From: Azonexus sp.
GTDB lineage: Bacteria > Pseudomonadota > Gammaproteobacteria > Burkholderiales > Rhodocyclaceae
Length of the DNA stretch: 64,000 nucleotides
NCBI GenBank assembly: GCA_031274715.1
Contig: JAISPT010000067.1
Location: 1 to 64,000 of the forward strand
Reading direction: 5' to 3'
Below, piece by piece: positions 9,491 through 18,895 of this stretch. Within the stretch, counting starts at the first letter, position 1, and each line of letters starts with the position of its first letter. The notes under the pieces are model-generated. The model was not told where the DNA came from. It saw only the letters and a program-made list of their open reading frames with translations, and did not search any database. Position numbers and translations under genes: made by a program.

Positions 9491-9624
9491 GCTCCCCCCG
9501 TTTGTCGCTGTTGACGCTTCTGATGGCGAGGCATTCTAGCCAATCGGGCTGCCATTGTCATGGCCGCGCCCAGAGCCGTCCGGTAGCGGCCTGCCGGGGA
9601 GATTCGCGCCGGAATTCGTGGGGG

Positions 9625-9819
9625 TCACGCCACCTCGTCGATCCACGCCTGCTGGATGGCTTCCAGGATCTTTTCGCCGCAATGCTTGGGGTCGTCGTCG
9701 AAGCCGGGCAAGCCCAGCACCCAGTCACGCAGGTCGACGAAATTGATCTGCAGCGGATCCTTGTCCGGATGGGCATCGGCCAGTTCGATGGCGATGTCGT
9801 TGATGTCGGTCCATTTCAT
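9625..9819 (-). CDS. iscX: IscX, Fe-S cluster assembly regulator
   Basis: A 64-residue acidic protein with the IscX pattern (MKWTDINDIAIELADAHPD, then FVDLRDWVLGLPGFDDDP) and usual length (about 66). IscX binds iron and the desulfurase IscS and modulates cluster assembly on IscU. Its start overlaps the end of fdx by four bases, and it is the last gene of the isc operon. About 130 bases without a gene follow before the DUF898 gene. Confidence 0.95.
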   Translation of the reverse strand: MKWTDINDIAIELADAHPDKDPLQINFVDLRDWVLGLPGFDDDPKHCGEKILEAIQQAWIDEVA

Positions 9820-10160
9820 TTCTTGTGCCCTTCCTTCGCCATATTGATGCTGTACTTGGGAATCTCGACCACCAGCGGCGTTTTACCGACGATGGCCTGG
9901 CACCCCAGGCGGGAATTCGGTTCCAAGCCCCAGGCCTTGTCCAGTAGGTCTTCCTCGTTTTCCTCGGCCGGATTCAGCGAGGCGAAGCCCTCGCGGACAA
10001 TCACATGGCAGGTGGTGCAGGCGCACGACATCTCGCAGGCGTGATCGAGTTCGATGCCATTTTTGAGCAGGTTCAAGCAGATCGACTTGCCCTCCTCGGC
10101 CTCGATGACGGCACCGTCCGGGCAACCCTCGACATGCGGCAACACGATGAGCTGCGTCAT
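9816..10160 (-). CDS. fdx: ISC-type [2Fe-2S] ferredoxin
   Basis: A 114-residue ferredoxin. Cluster ligands Cys42, Cys48, Cys51 and Cys87 stand at the same positions as in the E. coli isc ferredoxin (HACEMSCACTTCH, then SRLGCQAI). The ATG shares a base with the TGA of hscA, which favours it over the in-frame TTG one codon earlier. In ISC assembly it donates electrons to build or couple clusters on IscU. It lies between hscA and iscX, with overlaps on both sides. Confidence 0.95.
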   Translation of the reverse strand: MTQLIVLPHVEGCPDGAVIEAEEGKSICLNLLKNGIELDHACEMSCACTTCHVIVREGFASLNPAEENEEDLLDKAWGLEPNSRLGCQAIVGKTPLVVEIPKYSINMAKEGHKK

Positions 10161-12037
10161 CAACCTTCTCCCATCTTGATTTCATCGACCTTGCGGCCCG
10201 CGAGCACTTTCTTGATGCTTTGATCCATACGGCGGTGGGCGAATTCCTGGGTTTCGAAGCCAAGGTCGTCCATGGCGATGTTGATCGCGCGGCGATTGTC
10301 ACCGGCCGCCGCCGCACGCAGGCTGGCGATGCTGGCGCGGATTTTCTCCTGCTCGGCAGCATTCAGCAGGTGGGCATCCTCGGCCAGTGCCGCCTCGGTC
10401 GCCTCGATCATGCGCTCGGCCTCAACCTGGGCTTCGCGCAGGGCGCGGGTCATGGCGTCGTCGCGAGCATGGGCCAGCGAATCCTGCAGCATGCCGGCGA
10501 TCTCCTCGTCGGATAGGCCGTAGGACGGCTTGACCGTGACGTTAGCCTCGACGCCAGTGGTCTGCTCGCGGGCCGAGACCGCCAACAGGCCGTCGGCATC
10601 AACCTGGAAAGTCACGCGGATGCGCGCCGCGCCAGCCACCATCGGCGGAATGCCGCGCAGTTCGAAGCGGGCCAGCGAACGGCAATCGGCGACCATCTCG
10701 CGCTCGCCCTGGACGACATGGATGGCCATCGCCGTCTGGCCGTCCTTGAAGGTGGTGAATTCCTGGGCACGCGCGGTCGGGATCGTGGCATTGCGCGGAA
10801 TCACCTTCTCGGTCAGGCCGCCCATGGTCTCCAGGCCGAGCGACAGCGGGATGACGTCGAGTAGCAGCCAGTCGTCCTTGCCGGTCTTGTTGCCGGCCAG
10901 CAGGTTAGCCTGGGTCGCAGCGCCGAGGGCGACGACCTTGTCCGGATCGAGATTGGTCAGCGGTTCCTGGCGGAAAAAATCGCCGACCGCCCTCTGGATT
11001 TGCGGCATGCGCGTGGCGCCGCCGACCATGACGACGCCCTTGATCTGATCGGAGTGCAGGCCGGCGTCGCGCAGCGCCTTCTTGACCGGTTGCAGCGTCT
11101 TCGACACCAGCGTTTGGGTAATGGCGGCGAAGGTAGGGACATCGAGTTTCAGGTCAACCATCTCGTCGGTCGACAGGCGGGCGGTGATCGGCGCTTCCGG
11201 GTTCAGGGTCAGGAATTCCTTGGCTTCGCGGCAGCGCATCATCAACAGCCGGGCATCTTCCGGCGTCAGCGGCTGCAACTTAGCCTGCTCGACCACCCAG
11301 CAATAGATACGGTGATCGAAATCGTCGCCGCCGAGCGCCGAATCACCGCCGGTGGCCAGGACTTCGAAGACACCCTTGGTCAGCCTGAGAATGGAGATGT
11401 CGAAGGTACCGCCGCCGAGGTCATACACCGCATAAACACCCTCAGCCGCGTTGTCGAGGCCGTAAGCGATAGCAGCGGCGGTCGGCTCGTTCAACAGGCG
11501 CAGCACATTCAGCCCGGCCAGGCGGGCGGCGTCCTTGGTGGCCTGGCGCTGGGCATCGTCGAAATAGGCCGGGACGGTAATCACCGCACCGACCAGATCA
11601 CCGCCCAGTGCCGCCTCGGCGCGGGCTTTCAGGCCCTTGAGGATTTCTGCCGAGACCTCGACCGGACTCTTGATGCCGGCATGGGTACGCAACTTGACCA
11701 TGCCCGGTACCTCGACGAAATCGTAGGGCATGGCTTCGATGTGGGCGATGTCCTGGAGCCCGCGGCCCATGAAGCGCTTGACCGAGACGATAGTGTGGCG
11801 CGGATCGACCGCCTGGTTCCTCTGTGCCTCGTAGCCGACCTCGGCCGAGCCGTCGGCGTGGTAGCGGACGACCGAGGGCAGCAACGGCCGCCCGCGCTCG
11901 TCGTTTAGGCAAACGGCCAAGCCACTACGCACGGTGGCGACCAGTGAATTAGTGGTGCCAAGATCGATGCCGATCGCCAGCTTGTGCTCGTGCGGAGCCG
12001 CGGATGCGCCGGGTTCGGCAATTTGAAACAGAGCCAT
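10160..12037 (-). CDS. hscA: HscA, Hsp70-type chaperone for Fe-S cluster transfer
   Basis: A 625-residue Hsp70 protein, near the usual 616-620. The ATPase domain starts with [13 protein letters not shown] (about residues 22-34) and contains [17 protein letters not shown] and [12 protein letters not shown]. The substrate-binding domain begins about [17 protein letters not shown]. HscA with HscB binds the LPPVK loop of IscU and drives release of the cluster to target proteins. It lies three bases downstream of hscB and overlaps fdx by one base. Confidence 0.96.
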   Translation of the reverse strand: MALFQIAEPGASAAPHEHKLAIGIDLGTTNSLVATVRSGLAVCLNDERGRPLLPSVVRYHADGSAEVGYEAQRNQAVDPRHTIVSVKRFMGRGLQDIAHIEAMPYDFVEVPGMVKLRTHAGIKSPVEVSAEILKGLKARAEAALGGDLVGAVITVPAYFDDAQRQATKDAARLAGLNVLRLLNEPTAAAIAYGLDNAAEGVYAVYDLGGGTFDISILRLTKGVFEVLATGGDSALGGDDFDHRIYCWVVEQAKLQPLTPEDARLLMMRCREAKEFLTLNPEAPITARLSTDEMVDLKLDVPTFAAITQTLVSKTLQPVKKALRDAGLHSDQIKGVVMVGGATRMPQIQRAVGDFFRQEPLTNLDPDKVVALGAATQANLLAGNKTGKDDWLLLDVIPLSLGLETMGGLTEKVIPRNATIPTARAQEFTTFKDGQTAMAIHVVQGEREMVADCRSLARFELRGIPPMVAGAARIRVTFQVDADGLLAVSAREQTTGVEANVTVKPSYGLSDEEIAGMLQDSLAHARDDAMTRALREAQVEAERMIEATEAALAEDAHLLNAAEQEKIRASIASLRAAAAGDNRRAINIAMDDLGFETQEFAHRRMDQSIKKVLAGRKVDEIKMGEG

Positions 12038-12040
12038 TGT

Positions 12041-12568
12041 TTAATCTTCCAGCGATGCCAGGGCATCGTCGATTTCAGAGAGGAGCTTTTCTAGGAACAT
12101 CAGACGGCGCACCCGGTCGGTGGCCAGCGCGAAATCCTTTTCGTCGTCGAGCAGATGCCCGACCTCGTCGTAACGGCCAGCCACGTCGCCGTACAGCCGG
12201 TTGTGCAGGCGCTCCAACTCGTGGTGGTCACCGCCGCTCCGCGCCTCCATCACCGCCTCGCGCCATTCCATTTGCTCGATCAGGAAATCGGCAGGCATCG
12301 CCGTGTTGTTCTCGGCCTGCAAGTCGTGGCCTTCCAATTCCAACAGGTAGCGTGCCCGGCCGAGCGGCTTTTTCAAGGTCTGATAGGCCTCGTTGACCCG
12401 CGTCGCCCACTGCATGGACAAGCGCCGCTCGCTTTCCGAAGCGTTGGCGAAACGGTCCGGATGCACCTGGGCCTGCACGTCACGAAAACGCGAGTCGAGT
12501 TCCGACACATTCAGCCGGAAAGCCCGTGGCAGTTCAAACAGGGAGAAGAAATCGGCGGTTAGGTCCAC
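12041..12568 (-). CDS. hscB: HscB, J-domain co-chaperone of HscA
   Basis: The J domain carries the HPD motif at residues 36-38 and is followed by the C-terminal three-helix IscU-binding part. I place the start at the GTG at 12568, preceded by GAGG at good spacing, which gives 175 residues, close to the usual 171-175, with DFFSLFELP near the N-terminus as in the family. The frame stays open to a GTG at 12607, which would add 13 unconserved residues. HscB delivers IscU to HscA. The gap to iscA holds a large hairpin. Confidence 0.93.
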   Translation of the reverse strand: MDLTADFFSLFELPRAFRLNVSELDSRFRDVQAQVHPDRFANASESERRLSMQWATRVNEAYQTLKKPLGRARYLLELEGHDLQAENNTAMPADFLIEQMEWREAVMEARSGGDHHELERLHNRLYGDVAGRYDEVGHLLDDEKDFALATDRVRRLMFLEKLLSEIDDALASLED

Positions 12569-12620
12569 CAGCAAGCCTCGAAAAAACAGCGCGTCAGGAT
12601 GCACCACACATCAAAGCGAA

Positions 12621-12689
12621 GGCGGGGCTAGGCGCACCGCACGCAGACAGTACGGATGTACGGCAAGTGCGGTGCAACAACGCCCCGCC
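12621..12689 (-). repeat. Large nested inverted repeat between iscA and hscB
   Basis: Three nested dyads share one centre: an outer GGCGGGGC (12621-12628) with GCCCCGCC (12682-12689), a middle GCACCGCAC (12634-12642) with GTGCGGTGC (12667-12675), and a central GTAC-GGAT-GTAC (12650-12661). The mRNA would form a long GC-rich stem with one internal loop. No T-tract follows, so it is not a standard terminator. It may be a REP-like repeat, or an RNA element that sets the ratio of the scaffold half (iscSUA) to the chaperone half (hscBA-fdx) of the operon. I see no second copy in the window. Confidence 0.7.
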
Positions 12690-12700
12690 GAGCCTGCTCC

Positions 12701-13024
12701 CTACACGTTGAAGGATTCGCCGCAACCGCACTGATCCTTAACATTCGGGTTATTGAACTTGAAACCCTCGTTCAGTCCCTCGCGGGCAAAATCCAGTTCC
12801 ATTCCATCGAGGTAAGGCAAGCTCTTGGCATCGACGACGACCTTGACGCCGGCGCTTTCGAAAACCAGGTCGTCCTCGTTCACCTCGTCGACAAACTCCA
12901 GCTTGTAGGCCATGCCGGAACAACCGGAAGTCCGCACGCCGAGGCGCAGGCCGATACCTTTACCCCGCTTGGTCAGAAAATTGTTGACGTGTTTCGCCGC
13001 CGTGTCGGTCAAAGTGACGCCCAT
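12701..13024 (-). CDS. iscA: IscA, A-type Fe-S carrier
   Basis: A 107-residue protein with the three A-type cysteines at Cys35, Cys99 and Cys101 ([18 protein letters not shown]), the same positions as in E. coli IscA. I chose the ATG at 13024, which has GGAG at good spacing; an ATG two codons earlier overlaps the iscU stop codon. IscA carries iron or clusters from IscU to apo-targets. It follows iscU directly and is separated from hscB by the inverted-repeat element. Confidence 0.95.
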   Translation of the reverse strand: MGVTLTDTAAKHVNNFLTKRGKGIGLRLGVRTSGCSGMAYKLEFVDEVNEDDLVFESAGVKVVVDAKSLPYLDGMELDFAREGLNEGFKFNNPNVKDQCGCGESFNV

Positions 13025-13026
13025 GC

Positions 13027-13410
13027 TCATTCTCCGTGCTTTTTCTTGTAATCCGCGACGGCTGCCTTGATGGCATCCTCGGCCAGGATCGAACAATGGA
13101 TTTTAACCGGCGGCAGCGCCAGCTCCTCGGCGATTTCGGTATTTTTGATGGTCAGCGCCTGGTCGACGGTCTTGCCCTTGACCCACTCAGTGACCAGCGA
13201 CGACGAGGCAATCGCCGAACCGCAGCCGTAGGTCTTGAACTTCGCATCCTCAATCACGCCAGCCTTGTTGACCTTGATCTGCAGCTTCATCACATCGCCG
13301 CAGGCCGGCGCGCCGACCATGCCGGTACCGACGCCATCCTCTTCCTTGCCAAAGGAACCGACGTTGCGCGGATTCTCATAATGATCAATGACTTTTACAC
13401 TATAGCTCAT
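13027..13410 (-). CDS. iscU: IscU, Fe-S cluster scaffold
   Basis: A 127-residue scaffold protein. Conserved ligands are Cys37 (APACGD), Cys63 (YGCGSA) and Cys106 (KIHCSIL), and the LPPVK motif recognised by HscA is present. The ATG at 13410 is preceded by AGGAG, which decides the start over an in-frame TTG five codons upstream. Clusters are built on IscU with sulfur from IscS, then passed on through HscA/HscB. Confidence 0.97.
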   Translation of the reverse strand: MSYSVKVIDHYENPRNVGSFGKEEDGVGTGMVGAPACGDVMKLQIKVNKAGVIEDAKFKTYGCGSAIASSSLVTEWVKGKTVDQALTIKNTEIAEELALPPVKIHCSILAEDAIKAAVADYKKKHGE

Positions 13411-13455
13411 GTTATTTCTCCTCAATTCTGTGGTTCATTTTCGTCACTAGGCGGC

Positions 13456-14667
13456 TCAATGGGCGGCCCACTGGACGGTGCTCAAATCAATGCCTTCCTG
13501 GACCATTTCCCACAGCGGCGACAGTTCACGCAGCTTGCCAATTTTCGCGTGCAATAGATTGATTACGTAATCGACTTCTTCTTCAGTCGTAAACCGGCCG
13601 ATGCTGAAGCGGATCGAGCTATGCGCCAGTTCGTCGTCGCGGCCGAGCGCCCGCAACACGTAGGATGGTTCCAGGCTGGCCGAGGTACAGGCCGAACCGG
13701 AAGAAACCGCCAAGTCCTTGATGGCCATCATCATCGATTCGCCTTCGACGTAGGCAAAGCTGATGTTCAGATTGTGTGGCACACGATGGACCATGTCGCC
13801 ATTGACGTAAGTCGCCTCGATATCTTCAAGTCCTTTCAGAAGTTTATTGCGCAACATTTTGATTCGTTTGTTTTCTTCTGCCATTTCTTCCTTGGCTAGA
13901 CGGAAGGCCTCGCCCATGCCGACGATCTGGTGCGTGGCCAGCGTGCCGGAACGGAAGCCACGCTCGTGACCGCCGCCGTGCATCTGCGCCTCAAGACGAA
14001 CGCGCGGCTTGCGGCGCACGTACAGAGCGCCGATGCCCTTCGGGCCGTAGGTCTTGTGGGCCGAGAAACTCATCAAGTCGACTTTGAGCCGGGCCAGGTC
14101 GATGTCGACCTTGCCGGTGGCCTGAGCGGCATCGACGTGGAAAATCACGCCCTTCTCGCGGCAAATCTCGCCTAGCTCGGCGATCGGCTGGATGACGCCA
14201 ATCTCGTTGTTGACGAACATCACCGAGGCCAGCACGGTGTCCGGACGGATCGCCGCCTTGAACACCTCCAGGTCGAGCAGGCCGTTGGCCTGGACATCGA
14301 GATAGGTAGCCTCGAAGCCCTGGCGCTCCAGTTCGCGCACGGTGTCGAGCACGGCCTTGTGCTCGGTCTTGACGGTGATGATGTGCTTGCCCTTGGTACC
14401 GGCGTAGAAATTGGCGGCGCCCTTAATGGCGAGATTGTTGGACTCGGTGGCCCCGGAAGTCCAGATGATTTCCTTCGGATCGGCATTGACCAGCGCCGCG
14501 ACCTGCTCGCGCGCCTCTTCTACCGCCGCGTCGGCCACCCAGCCGAAGCTGTGCGAACGCGAGGCCGGATTGCCGTAGAGCTCGCACAGATAAGGAATCA
14601 TTTTTTCGGCAACGCGCGGATCGACCGGACTGGTCGCCGAGTAATCCAGGTAGATGGGCAGTTTCAT
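13456..14667 (-). CDS. iscS: IscS, cysteine desulfurase
   Basis: A 403-residue PLP enzyme of the long-loop IscS type. The start [12 protein letters not shown] matches the family; an ATG two codons earlier (14673) is also possible. The PLP lysine lies in [10 protein letters not shown] and the persulfide cysteine in [14 protein letters not shown], the flexible loop near residue 327. It turns cysteine into alanine and hands the sulfur to IscU, thiolation enzymes and others. A second, NifS-like desulfurase gene lies directly upstream. Confidence 0.97.
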   Translation of the reverse strand: MKLPIYLDYSATSPVDPRVAEKMIPYLCELYGNPASRSHSFGWVADAAVEEAREQVAALVNADPKEIIWTSGATESNNLAIKGAANFYAGTKGKHIITVKTEHKAVLDTVRELERQGFEATYLDVQANGLLDLEVFKAAIRPDTVLASVMFVNNEIGVIQPIAELGEICREKGVIFHVDAAQATGKVDIDLARLKVDLMSFSAHKTYGPKGIGALYVRRKPRVRLEAQMHGGGHERGFRSGTLATHQIVGMGEAFRLAKEEMAEENKRIKMLRNKLLKGLEDIEATYVNGDMVHRVPHNLNISFAYVEGESMMMAIKDLAVSSGSACTSASLEPSYVLRALGRDDELAHSSIRFSIGRFTTEEEVDYVINLLHAKIGKLRELSPLWEMVQEGIDLSTVQWAAH

Positions 14668-14693
14668 CGTCATTCTCGCTAGGGTCGGGTTGT

Positions 14694-15851
14694 TCAGACG
14701 GCCATTGCCGTAAGTCCCTGCAGGCGTCCGACTGTAACCTGCACGGCATTGATGAATTGTTCGATATCGGCGACCTCGTTACCGGTACCGAGGCTGACCC
14801 GTACCGCGCCGCGGGCGAATTCCGGCGCCACGCCCATCGCCCGCAGCACATGCGACGGCTCTGGATTGGCGCTGGAACAGGCGGCACCGCTGGCCACGGC
14901 AAAGCCTGCGCGGTCGAGCTTACCGACTAGCGTCTCACCGTCGATGTCACGGAAAGCGAAACAGGTGGTATTGGGCAGGCGCTCGGCCGACGCGGCAAAG
15001 ACGTGGGCGCCCAGCGCCGCCAGGCCGGATTCCAGATGCTCGCGCAGGCTGCGCAGATGTTCCGCCCGTTCGGCAAGGCCTTGCACCGCAAGTTCCGCGG
15101 CAGCACCGAAACCGACGATGGCCGGCACGTTCTCGGTACCTGAACGCAGGCCACGCTCGTGACCGCCGCCAGCAATCTGCGGCTGCAGTTCGACGCGCTT
15201 ATCGACGACCAACGCCGCAGCGCCCTGCGGGCCGTTGATTTTGTGCGCCGACACGGTCAGCGCATGCACGCCGGCGGCGTTCAGCGCGCGGAAATCGAGC
15301 GGTAACTTACCGAAGGCCTGCACCGCGTCACTGTGGAACCAGGCGCCGGTGGCGCGGGCCGCCGCAGCCAGCGCGGCAACATCGTGCACCACGCCGGTCT
15401 CGTTGTTGGCCGCCATCACCGATACTAGGGCCGGCTTCGCTTGCAGGGCGCGCAGATAATCCTCGTCGTCGATACGCCCGGCACCGTCGACGGCGATTTC
15501 GCGCAGCGTCCAACCTTGCCGGGCCAATTGCGCCGCCGGCTTCAACACGCAAGGATGCTCGACAGCGCTGACGGCGATGACGCCAGCCTTGCGACTGGCC
15601 GCCGCGCCCTTGACGAACAGATTGTTGGCCTCGCTGCCGCCGCTGACGAAAACCACTTCGGTCGGATGCGCGCCGAGAGCGGCCGCTACCTTCTGCCGCG
15701 CCTCGTCGACCGCCTGACGCGCCCGCCGCCCGTACTCATGCCGGCTCGATGCATTGCCGCACAAGCTTTCCAGCCACGGCAGCATGGCCGCCAGCACGGC
15801 CGGAGCAAGCGGCGTGGTAGCGTTGTGGTCGAGATAGATGGGCTGGAACAT
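14694..15851 (-). CDS. NifS-like cysteine desulfurase, second paralogue in the isc operon
   Basis: A 385-residue PLP-dependent desulfurase, clearly homologous to the IscS encoded next to it but divergent. It opens [15 protein letters not shown], has the PLP lysine in [12 protein letters not shown] and the active cysteine in [14 protein letters not shown]. It lies between iscR (6 bases away) and iscS (26 bases away), so it should be made and IscR-controlled together with the ISC machinery. NifS-type enzymes supply sulfur to nitrogenase clusters, but no nif gene is in the window. Its role beside IscS is not shown by the sequence. Confidence 0.92.
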   Translation of the reverse strand: MFQPIYLDHNATTPLAPAVLAAMLPWLESLCGNASSRHEYGRRARQAVDEARQKVAAALGAHPTEVVFVSGGSEANNLFVKGAAASRKAGVIAVSAVEHPCVLKPAAQLARQGWTLREIAVDGAGRIDDEDYLRALQAKPALVSVMAANNETGVVHDVAALAAAARATGAWFHSDAVQAFGKLPLDFRALNAAGVHALTVSAHKINGPQGAAALVVDKRVELQPQIAGGGHERGLRSGTENVPAIVGFGAAAELAVQGLAERAEHLRSLREHLESGLAALGAHVFAASAERLPNTTCFAFRDIDGETLVGKLDRAGFAVASGAACSSANPEPSHVLRAMGVAPEFARGAVRVSLGTGNEVADIEQFINAVQVTVGRLQGLTAMAV

Positions 15852-15856
15852 GGCGA

Positions 15857-16360
15857 TCAGGCGGCCGCAGCGGCCTTTTCCCGTGTGCCGCGCAGACGTG
15901 GCTGCGGACCGAGACGCTTGTCTTCGACGGCGACCGACGACTGGGCGGGTAATTTCAGCTTCTGCCGCTCAACCAGTTCGCCCAACGTCACCGAGGCGAG
16001 GTAATCGAACATCTTCGAATTGAGCGTCGACCACAGGTCATGCGTCATGCAAGGATGCTCGCCGTGGCAGTTCTCACGGCCACCGCATTGGGTAGCGTCG
16101 AGCTGTTCGTCCACGGCACGGATGATGTCAGCCACCGTCACCTGGTTCAGCGGCCGGGCGATACAGTAGCCGCCGCCGGGGCCGCGCACGCTATCGACCA
16201 GCTTACAGCGGCGCAACTTGCCGAACAGTTGTTCGAGATAGGAAAGCGAAATCTTTTGCCGCTCGCTGATGCCGGCCAGTGCAACCGGCCCCTCCGCCCC
16301 GCGTAGGGCTAGATCCATCATGGCAGTGACGGCGAAGCGACCTTTGGTAGTCAAACGCAT
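15857..16360 (-). CDS. iscR: IscR, Rrf2-family Fe-S cluster regulator
   Basis: A 167-residue Rrf2 regulator. The N-terminal winged helix opens MRLTTKGRFAVTAMMDLAL, and the [2Fe-2S] ligands Cys92, Cys98, Cys104 and His107 (CGGRENCHGEHPCMTHDLW) are all present. The C-terminus is a longer, Ala-rich tail than in E. coli. With its cluster bound, IscR represses isc operons through type 1 sites. Two such sites lie within 70 bases upstream, so autoregulation is expected. Confidence 0.96.
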   Translation of the reverse strand: MRLTTKGRFAVTAMMDLALRGAEGPVALAGISERQKISLSYLEQLFGKLRRCKLVDSVRGPGGGYCIARPLNQVTVADIIRAVDEQLDATQCGGRENCHGEHPCMTHDLWSTLNSKMFDYLASVTLGELVERQKLKLPAQSSVAVEDKRLGPQPRLRGTREKAAAAA

Positions 16361-16376
16361 TGCAGTACTCCGGTCA

Positions 16377-16401
16377 ATAACCTAGTGTCGTAGTCAACTA
16401 T
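16377..16401 (-). promoter_or_regulatory. IscR type 1 box, proximal to iscR
   Basis: A 25-bp site 16 bases upstream of the iscR start. Read on the minus strand it begins ATAGTTGACTA and ends GGTTAT. The left half matches the E. coli type 1 consensus (ATASYYGACTR) fully; the right half keeps the RR and TAT positions but not AGTC. Repression of iscR by its own product is the likely function. Confidence 0.6.
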
Positions 16402-16405
16402 AAAC

Positions 16406-16430
16406 AAACCAGACAAAATTAGTCAACTAT
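16406..16430 (-). promoter_or_regulatory. IscR type 1 box, distal to iscR
   Basis: A 25-bp site on the minus strand, starting ATAGTTGACTAATTT and with TGTC at the AGTC position. It agrees with the type 1 consensus at most positions, better than the proximal box, and its centre is 29 bp away. It overlaps the cysE stop codon, so the iscR promoter sits directly against the end of cysE. Confidence 0.65.
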
Positions 16431-17174
16431 TTTGCTCAGGTACTCCGGATCGAAATGGTCGGCCGCCTGTACATCCTTGTTGCACCGTACGCCTTGGGCA
16501 TCGAGTTCGCGCAGCAGCGATTCCAGCCGGCGGTCGGTTTCGGCTGCATGGTCGAGCAGGCTGTGGATGGCCTTGACCAGCGGATCGCCCTGGTCGCCGC
16601 CGACGGCATAAGCAGAAAAGCCCATCTTCTCAGCCTGCGCCTCACGCTGCCGGCCCTCTTCCGAATGATCGACTAACCGCGCCGGATTACCGACAGCGGT
16701 CGCCCCGGCCGGCACCGGCTTGGTAACCACGGCGTTGGAACCAACCTTGGCCCCGGCGCCGACCGTAATCGGCCCAAGCACCTTGGCCCCGGCGCCGATG
16801 ACCACGCCATCGCCCAGCGTCGGATGGCGCTTGCCCTTGTTCCACGACGTACCACCCAGCGTGACGCCATGGTAGAGCGTCACATCGTCGCCGATCTCGG
16901 CGGTTTCGCCGATGACCACGCCCATGCCGTGATCGATGAAGAAACGCCGGCCGATCTGTGCCGCCGGATGGATTTCGATACCGGTAGCGAAGCGCGCGAA
17001 ATAGCCGACGAAACGCGCCAGCCAGCGCAGGCGATGGCCCCACAGCCAGTGCGCAAAACGGTGCAGGATCAGGGCGTGGATGCCCGGGTAACAGGTCAGG
17101 ACTTCCCAGAAGGAACGCGCCGCCGGATCGCGGCCGAAAACCGCGCGGATATCCTCGTTCAACACCCGGAACAT
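16419..17174 (-). CDS. cysE: Serine O-acetyltransferase
   Basis: A 251-residue acetyltransferase that makes O-acetylserine from serine and acetyl-CoA, the committed step of cysteine synthesis. The N-terminal helical domain is followed by left-handed beta-helix hexapeptide repeats (about residues 65-165) with [16 protein letters not shown] and [19 protein letters not shown], which hold the catalytic Asp and His residues. An AAAGGAG ribosome site precedes the ATG. Its product feeds cysteine to the desulfurases encoded downstream, and an IscR-type box lies upstream, so sulfur supply and cluster assembly may be co-regulated. Confidence 0.95.
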   Translation of the reverse strand: MFRVLNEDIRAVFGRDPAARSFWEVLTCYPGIHALILHRFAHWLWGHRLRWLARFVGYFARFATGIEIHPAAQIGRRFFIDHGMGVVIGETAEIGDDVTLYHGVTLGGTSWNKGKRHPTLGDGVVIGAGAKVLGPITVGAGAKVGSNAVVTKPVPAGATAVGNPARLVDHSEEGRQREAQAEKMGFSAYAVGGDQGDPLVKAIHSLLDHAAETDRRLESLLRELDAQGVRCNKDVQAADHFDPEYLSKIVD

Positions 17175-17213
17175 GAAGCCTGATCTCCTTTGCCGAAAAG
17201 AGGGAATTTTAAA

Positions 17214-17238
17214 AAACCTGACTGAATTTGTCAGCTAT
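17214..17238 (-). promoter_or_regulatory. IscR type 1 box upstream of cysE
   Basis: A 25-bp near-palindrome 39 bases upstream of the cysE start. On the minus strand it begins ATAGCTGACAAATTCAGTC and continues AGGTTT. It matches the E. coli type 1 consensus at about 23 of 25 positions by my comparison, the best of the three boxes in the window. It implies that IscR also controls cysE. Confidence 0.7.
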
Positions 17239-17357
17239 TTTTCGGAAAGGTGCCCGGGCGGACTACTTTACAACCGCGCTCCCATTTTCATGACCACGCG
17301 CCAGTTGATCCTCGCCATTATCGATCTGCTCCAAGCTGCAACGAATACAGGTGACGC

Positions 17358-18812
17358 CTAGCCGCCCAGCCCCGCGATGGCGGTCCGCAGGCGGCCCGTC
17401 AGCTCCGCAATGCGCTCGGCATCGGCCATGCCGTAGCCAAGCACCAAGCCGTTCTGTACCGGTGCCCCAAAGCAGTAGGCGCTCAGAGCACGCACTGTCA
17501 CGCCCTGCTCCGCCGCTGCGGTGACGATCATCCCGTCGGCCGGCCCGTCGGGAAGCCGCAACGTCAGGTGCAAGCCGGCCTGGCCGCCGAGAACCTCGGC
17601 ACGGTCGCCGAAATGTACCTGCAATGCCTGGCGCAACGTCTGTTGCCGTTGCCGGTAGAGCGGCGCCATGCGTCGTGCGTGGCGAACCAGTTGGCCGCTT
17701 TCGATGAACCGCGCCAGCGCCCGCTGCTCGACCGCCTGGCCGCTCCGATACAGGGCAGCGATGGCCGCTCCCAGCGGCTGGGCGGCCCAGCGCGGCACCA
17801 CCATGTAAGCCAGCCGTAGCCCCGGGTAGAGCAGCTTGCTGAAAGTGCCGACATAGATCACCGGCGCTTCCGGACGCAGCGACAGAATCGCCGGCAGCGG
17901 CCGACCACCGGGCCGGGCATGATGGAAATCGCTGTCGTAGTCGTCCTCGATCAGCCAGCCCTGCCCCGGCGGCAAGCGGTTGAGGAAATCCAGGCGCCGC
18001 TCCAGGGACAGCACGCTGCCCAGTGGATACTGATGCGATGGCGTCAGATACAGCAGGCGCGGCGGCCGCTCGCTCCACAGGGCTTCTGGCGGAGCCATCC
18101 CATCCTCGTCCACGGGTACGGCAAGCACGTCCAGCCCGGCCGCCAGCATGCTGTTGCGTGCCGCCGGATAGCACGGATTTTCCAGCCAGGCTGTGTCGCC
18201 CGAATCGGCCAACAGGCGGGCACAGGCATCAAGCGCCATCTGCCCGCCGGCGACGACGAAAACCTGCTCCGGCAGGCAGACGATACCGCGGCGGACACGC
18301 ACGAAATTCGCCAGCGCGCGGCGCAGTTCGGGTTCGCCGCCCGGTTCGGCATAGGCCAACTGGCGGGCACTGACCTCGCCCCACGCCTGCTGTAGATAGC
18401 GCGCCCAGAGCCGCCAGGGAAAGCGGTTGAGGTCGGCGACGCCAGGCGCAAACGGCAGTAGCTTCTCGCCATGGTCAAGGGCCGGCAACTGCCCGGCTCG
18501 CCGCGACAGCAATCCCAGCCTCGACTCGGGCTGGCCGACCGGTTCGACGGCCTGCGGCAAAGGCGCGACACGGGTGCCACCACGATTGGCCTGCAAGAAT
18601 CCTTCGGCCAGCAACTGCTGGTAGGCGAACAGCACGCTATTGCGCGCCATGCCGATATTGGCCGCCAGTTGGCGCGATGCCGGCAGGCGCTGGCCCGGCG
18701 GCAGACGGCCGTCGAGCATGGCGGCCTTGAGCAGGCGATAGAGACGCTGCTGGCGCGCCTCGCTGGGCGCCAGCGGGGCATGCAGGGTCGACAGGATGAG
18801 ATCGAGGATCAT
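17358..18812 (-). CDS. MocR-type regulator (GntR helix-turn-helix fused to aminotransferase domain)
   Basis: A 484-residue protein with a GntR winged helix at about residues 15-82 (DGRLPPGQRLPASRQLA) and a class I aminotransferase-like domain from about 115. The PLP-binding lysine is Lys326 in VGTFSKLLYPGLRLAY, and DDYDSDFH precedes it. MocR proteins sense PLP or amino compounds and bind direct repeats. It is divergent from a flavin-binding split-barrel gene, with a direct repeat at its start codon, so it probably regulates that gene and itself. It could be PdxR-like, but pdxST are not visible here. Confidence 0.88.
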   Translation of the reverse strand: MILDLILSTLHAPLAPSEARQQRLYRLLKAAMLDGRLPPGQRLPASRQLAANIGMARNSVLFAYQQLLAEGFLQANRGGTRVAPLPQAVEPVGQPESRLGLLSRRAGQLPALDHGEKLLPFAPGVADLNRFPWRLWARYLQQAWGEVSARQLAYAEPGGEPELRRALANFVRVRRGIVCLPEQVFVVAGGQMALDACARLLADSGDTAWLENPCYPAARNSMLAAGLDVLAVPVDEDGMAPPEALWSERPPRLLYLTPSHQYPLGSVLSLERRLDFLNRLPPGQGWLIEDDYDSDFHHARPGGRPLPAILSLRPEAPVIYVGTFSKLLYPGLRLAYMVVPRWAAQPLGAAIAALYRSGQAVEQRALARFIESGQLVRHARRMAPLYRQRQQTLRQALQVHFGDRAEVLGGQAGLHLTLRLPDGPADGMIVTAAAEQGVTVRALSAYCFGAPVQNGLVLGYGMADAERIAELTGRLRTAIAGLGG

Positions 18813-18846
18813 CTGGCTCCATGACTTCCATTCAATCTGGCCCCAT
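18811..18846. promoter_or_regulatory. Direct repeat, candidate MocR operator
   Basis: ATCTGGCTCCAT (18811-18822) recurs as ATCTGGCCCCAT (18835-18846), 11 of 12 bases equal and 24 bp start to start, between the divergent MocR and split-barrel genes. MocR/PdxR-type regulators often bind direct repeats starting CTGG. The first copy touches the MocR start codon, as an autoregulatory operator would. Confidence 0.45.
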
Positions 18847-18895
18847 CGATGGTGCCATAACCGCCGTATGCTGGCCGGAATTCTCAGGAGGAAAC

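Noticed and set aside
11000..11908. Plus-strand frame of 302 codons opposite hscA
   Set aside because: Antisense to a highly conserved chaperone gene; no independent support.
17173..17361. Short plus-strand frame between cysE and the MocR gene
   Set aside because: It runs through the cysE promoter and IscR-type box and has no ribosome site.
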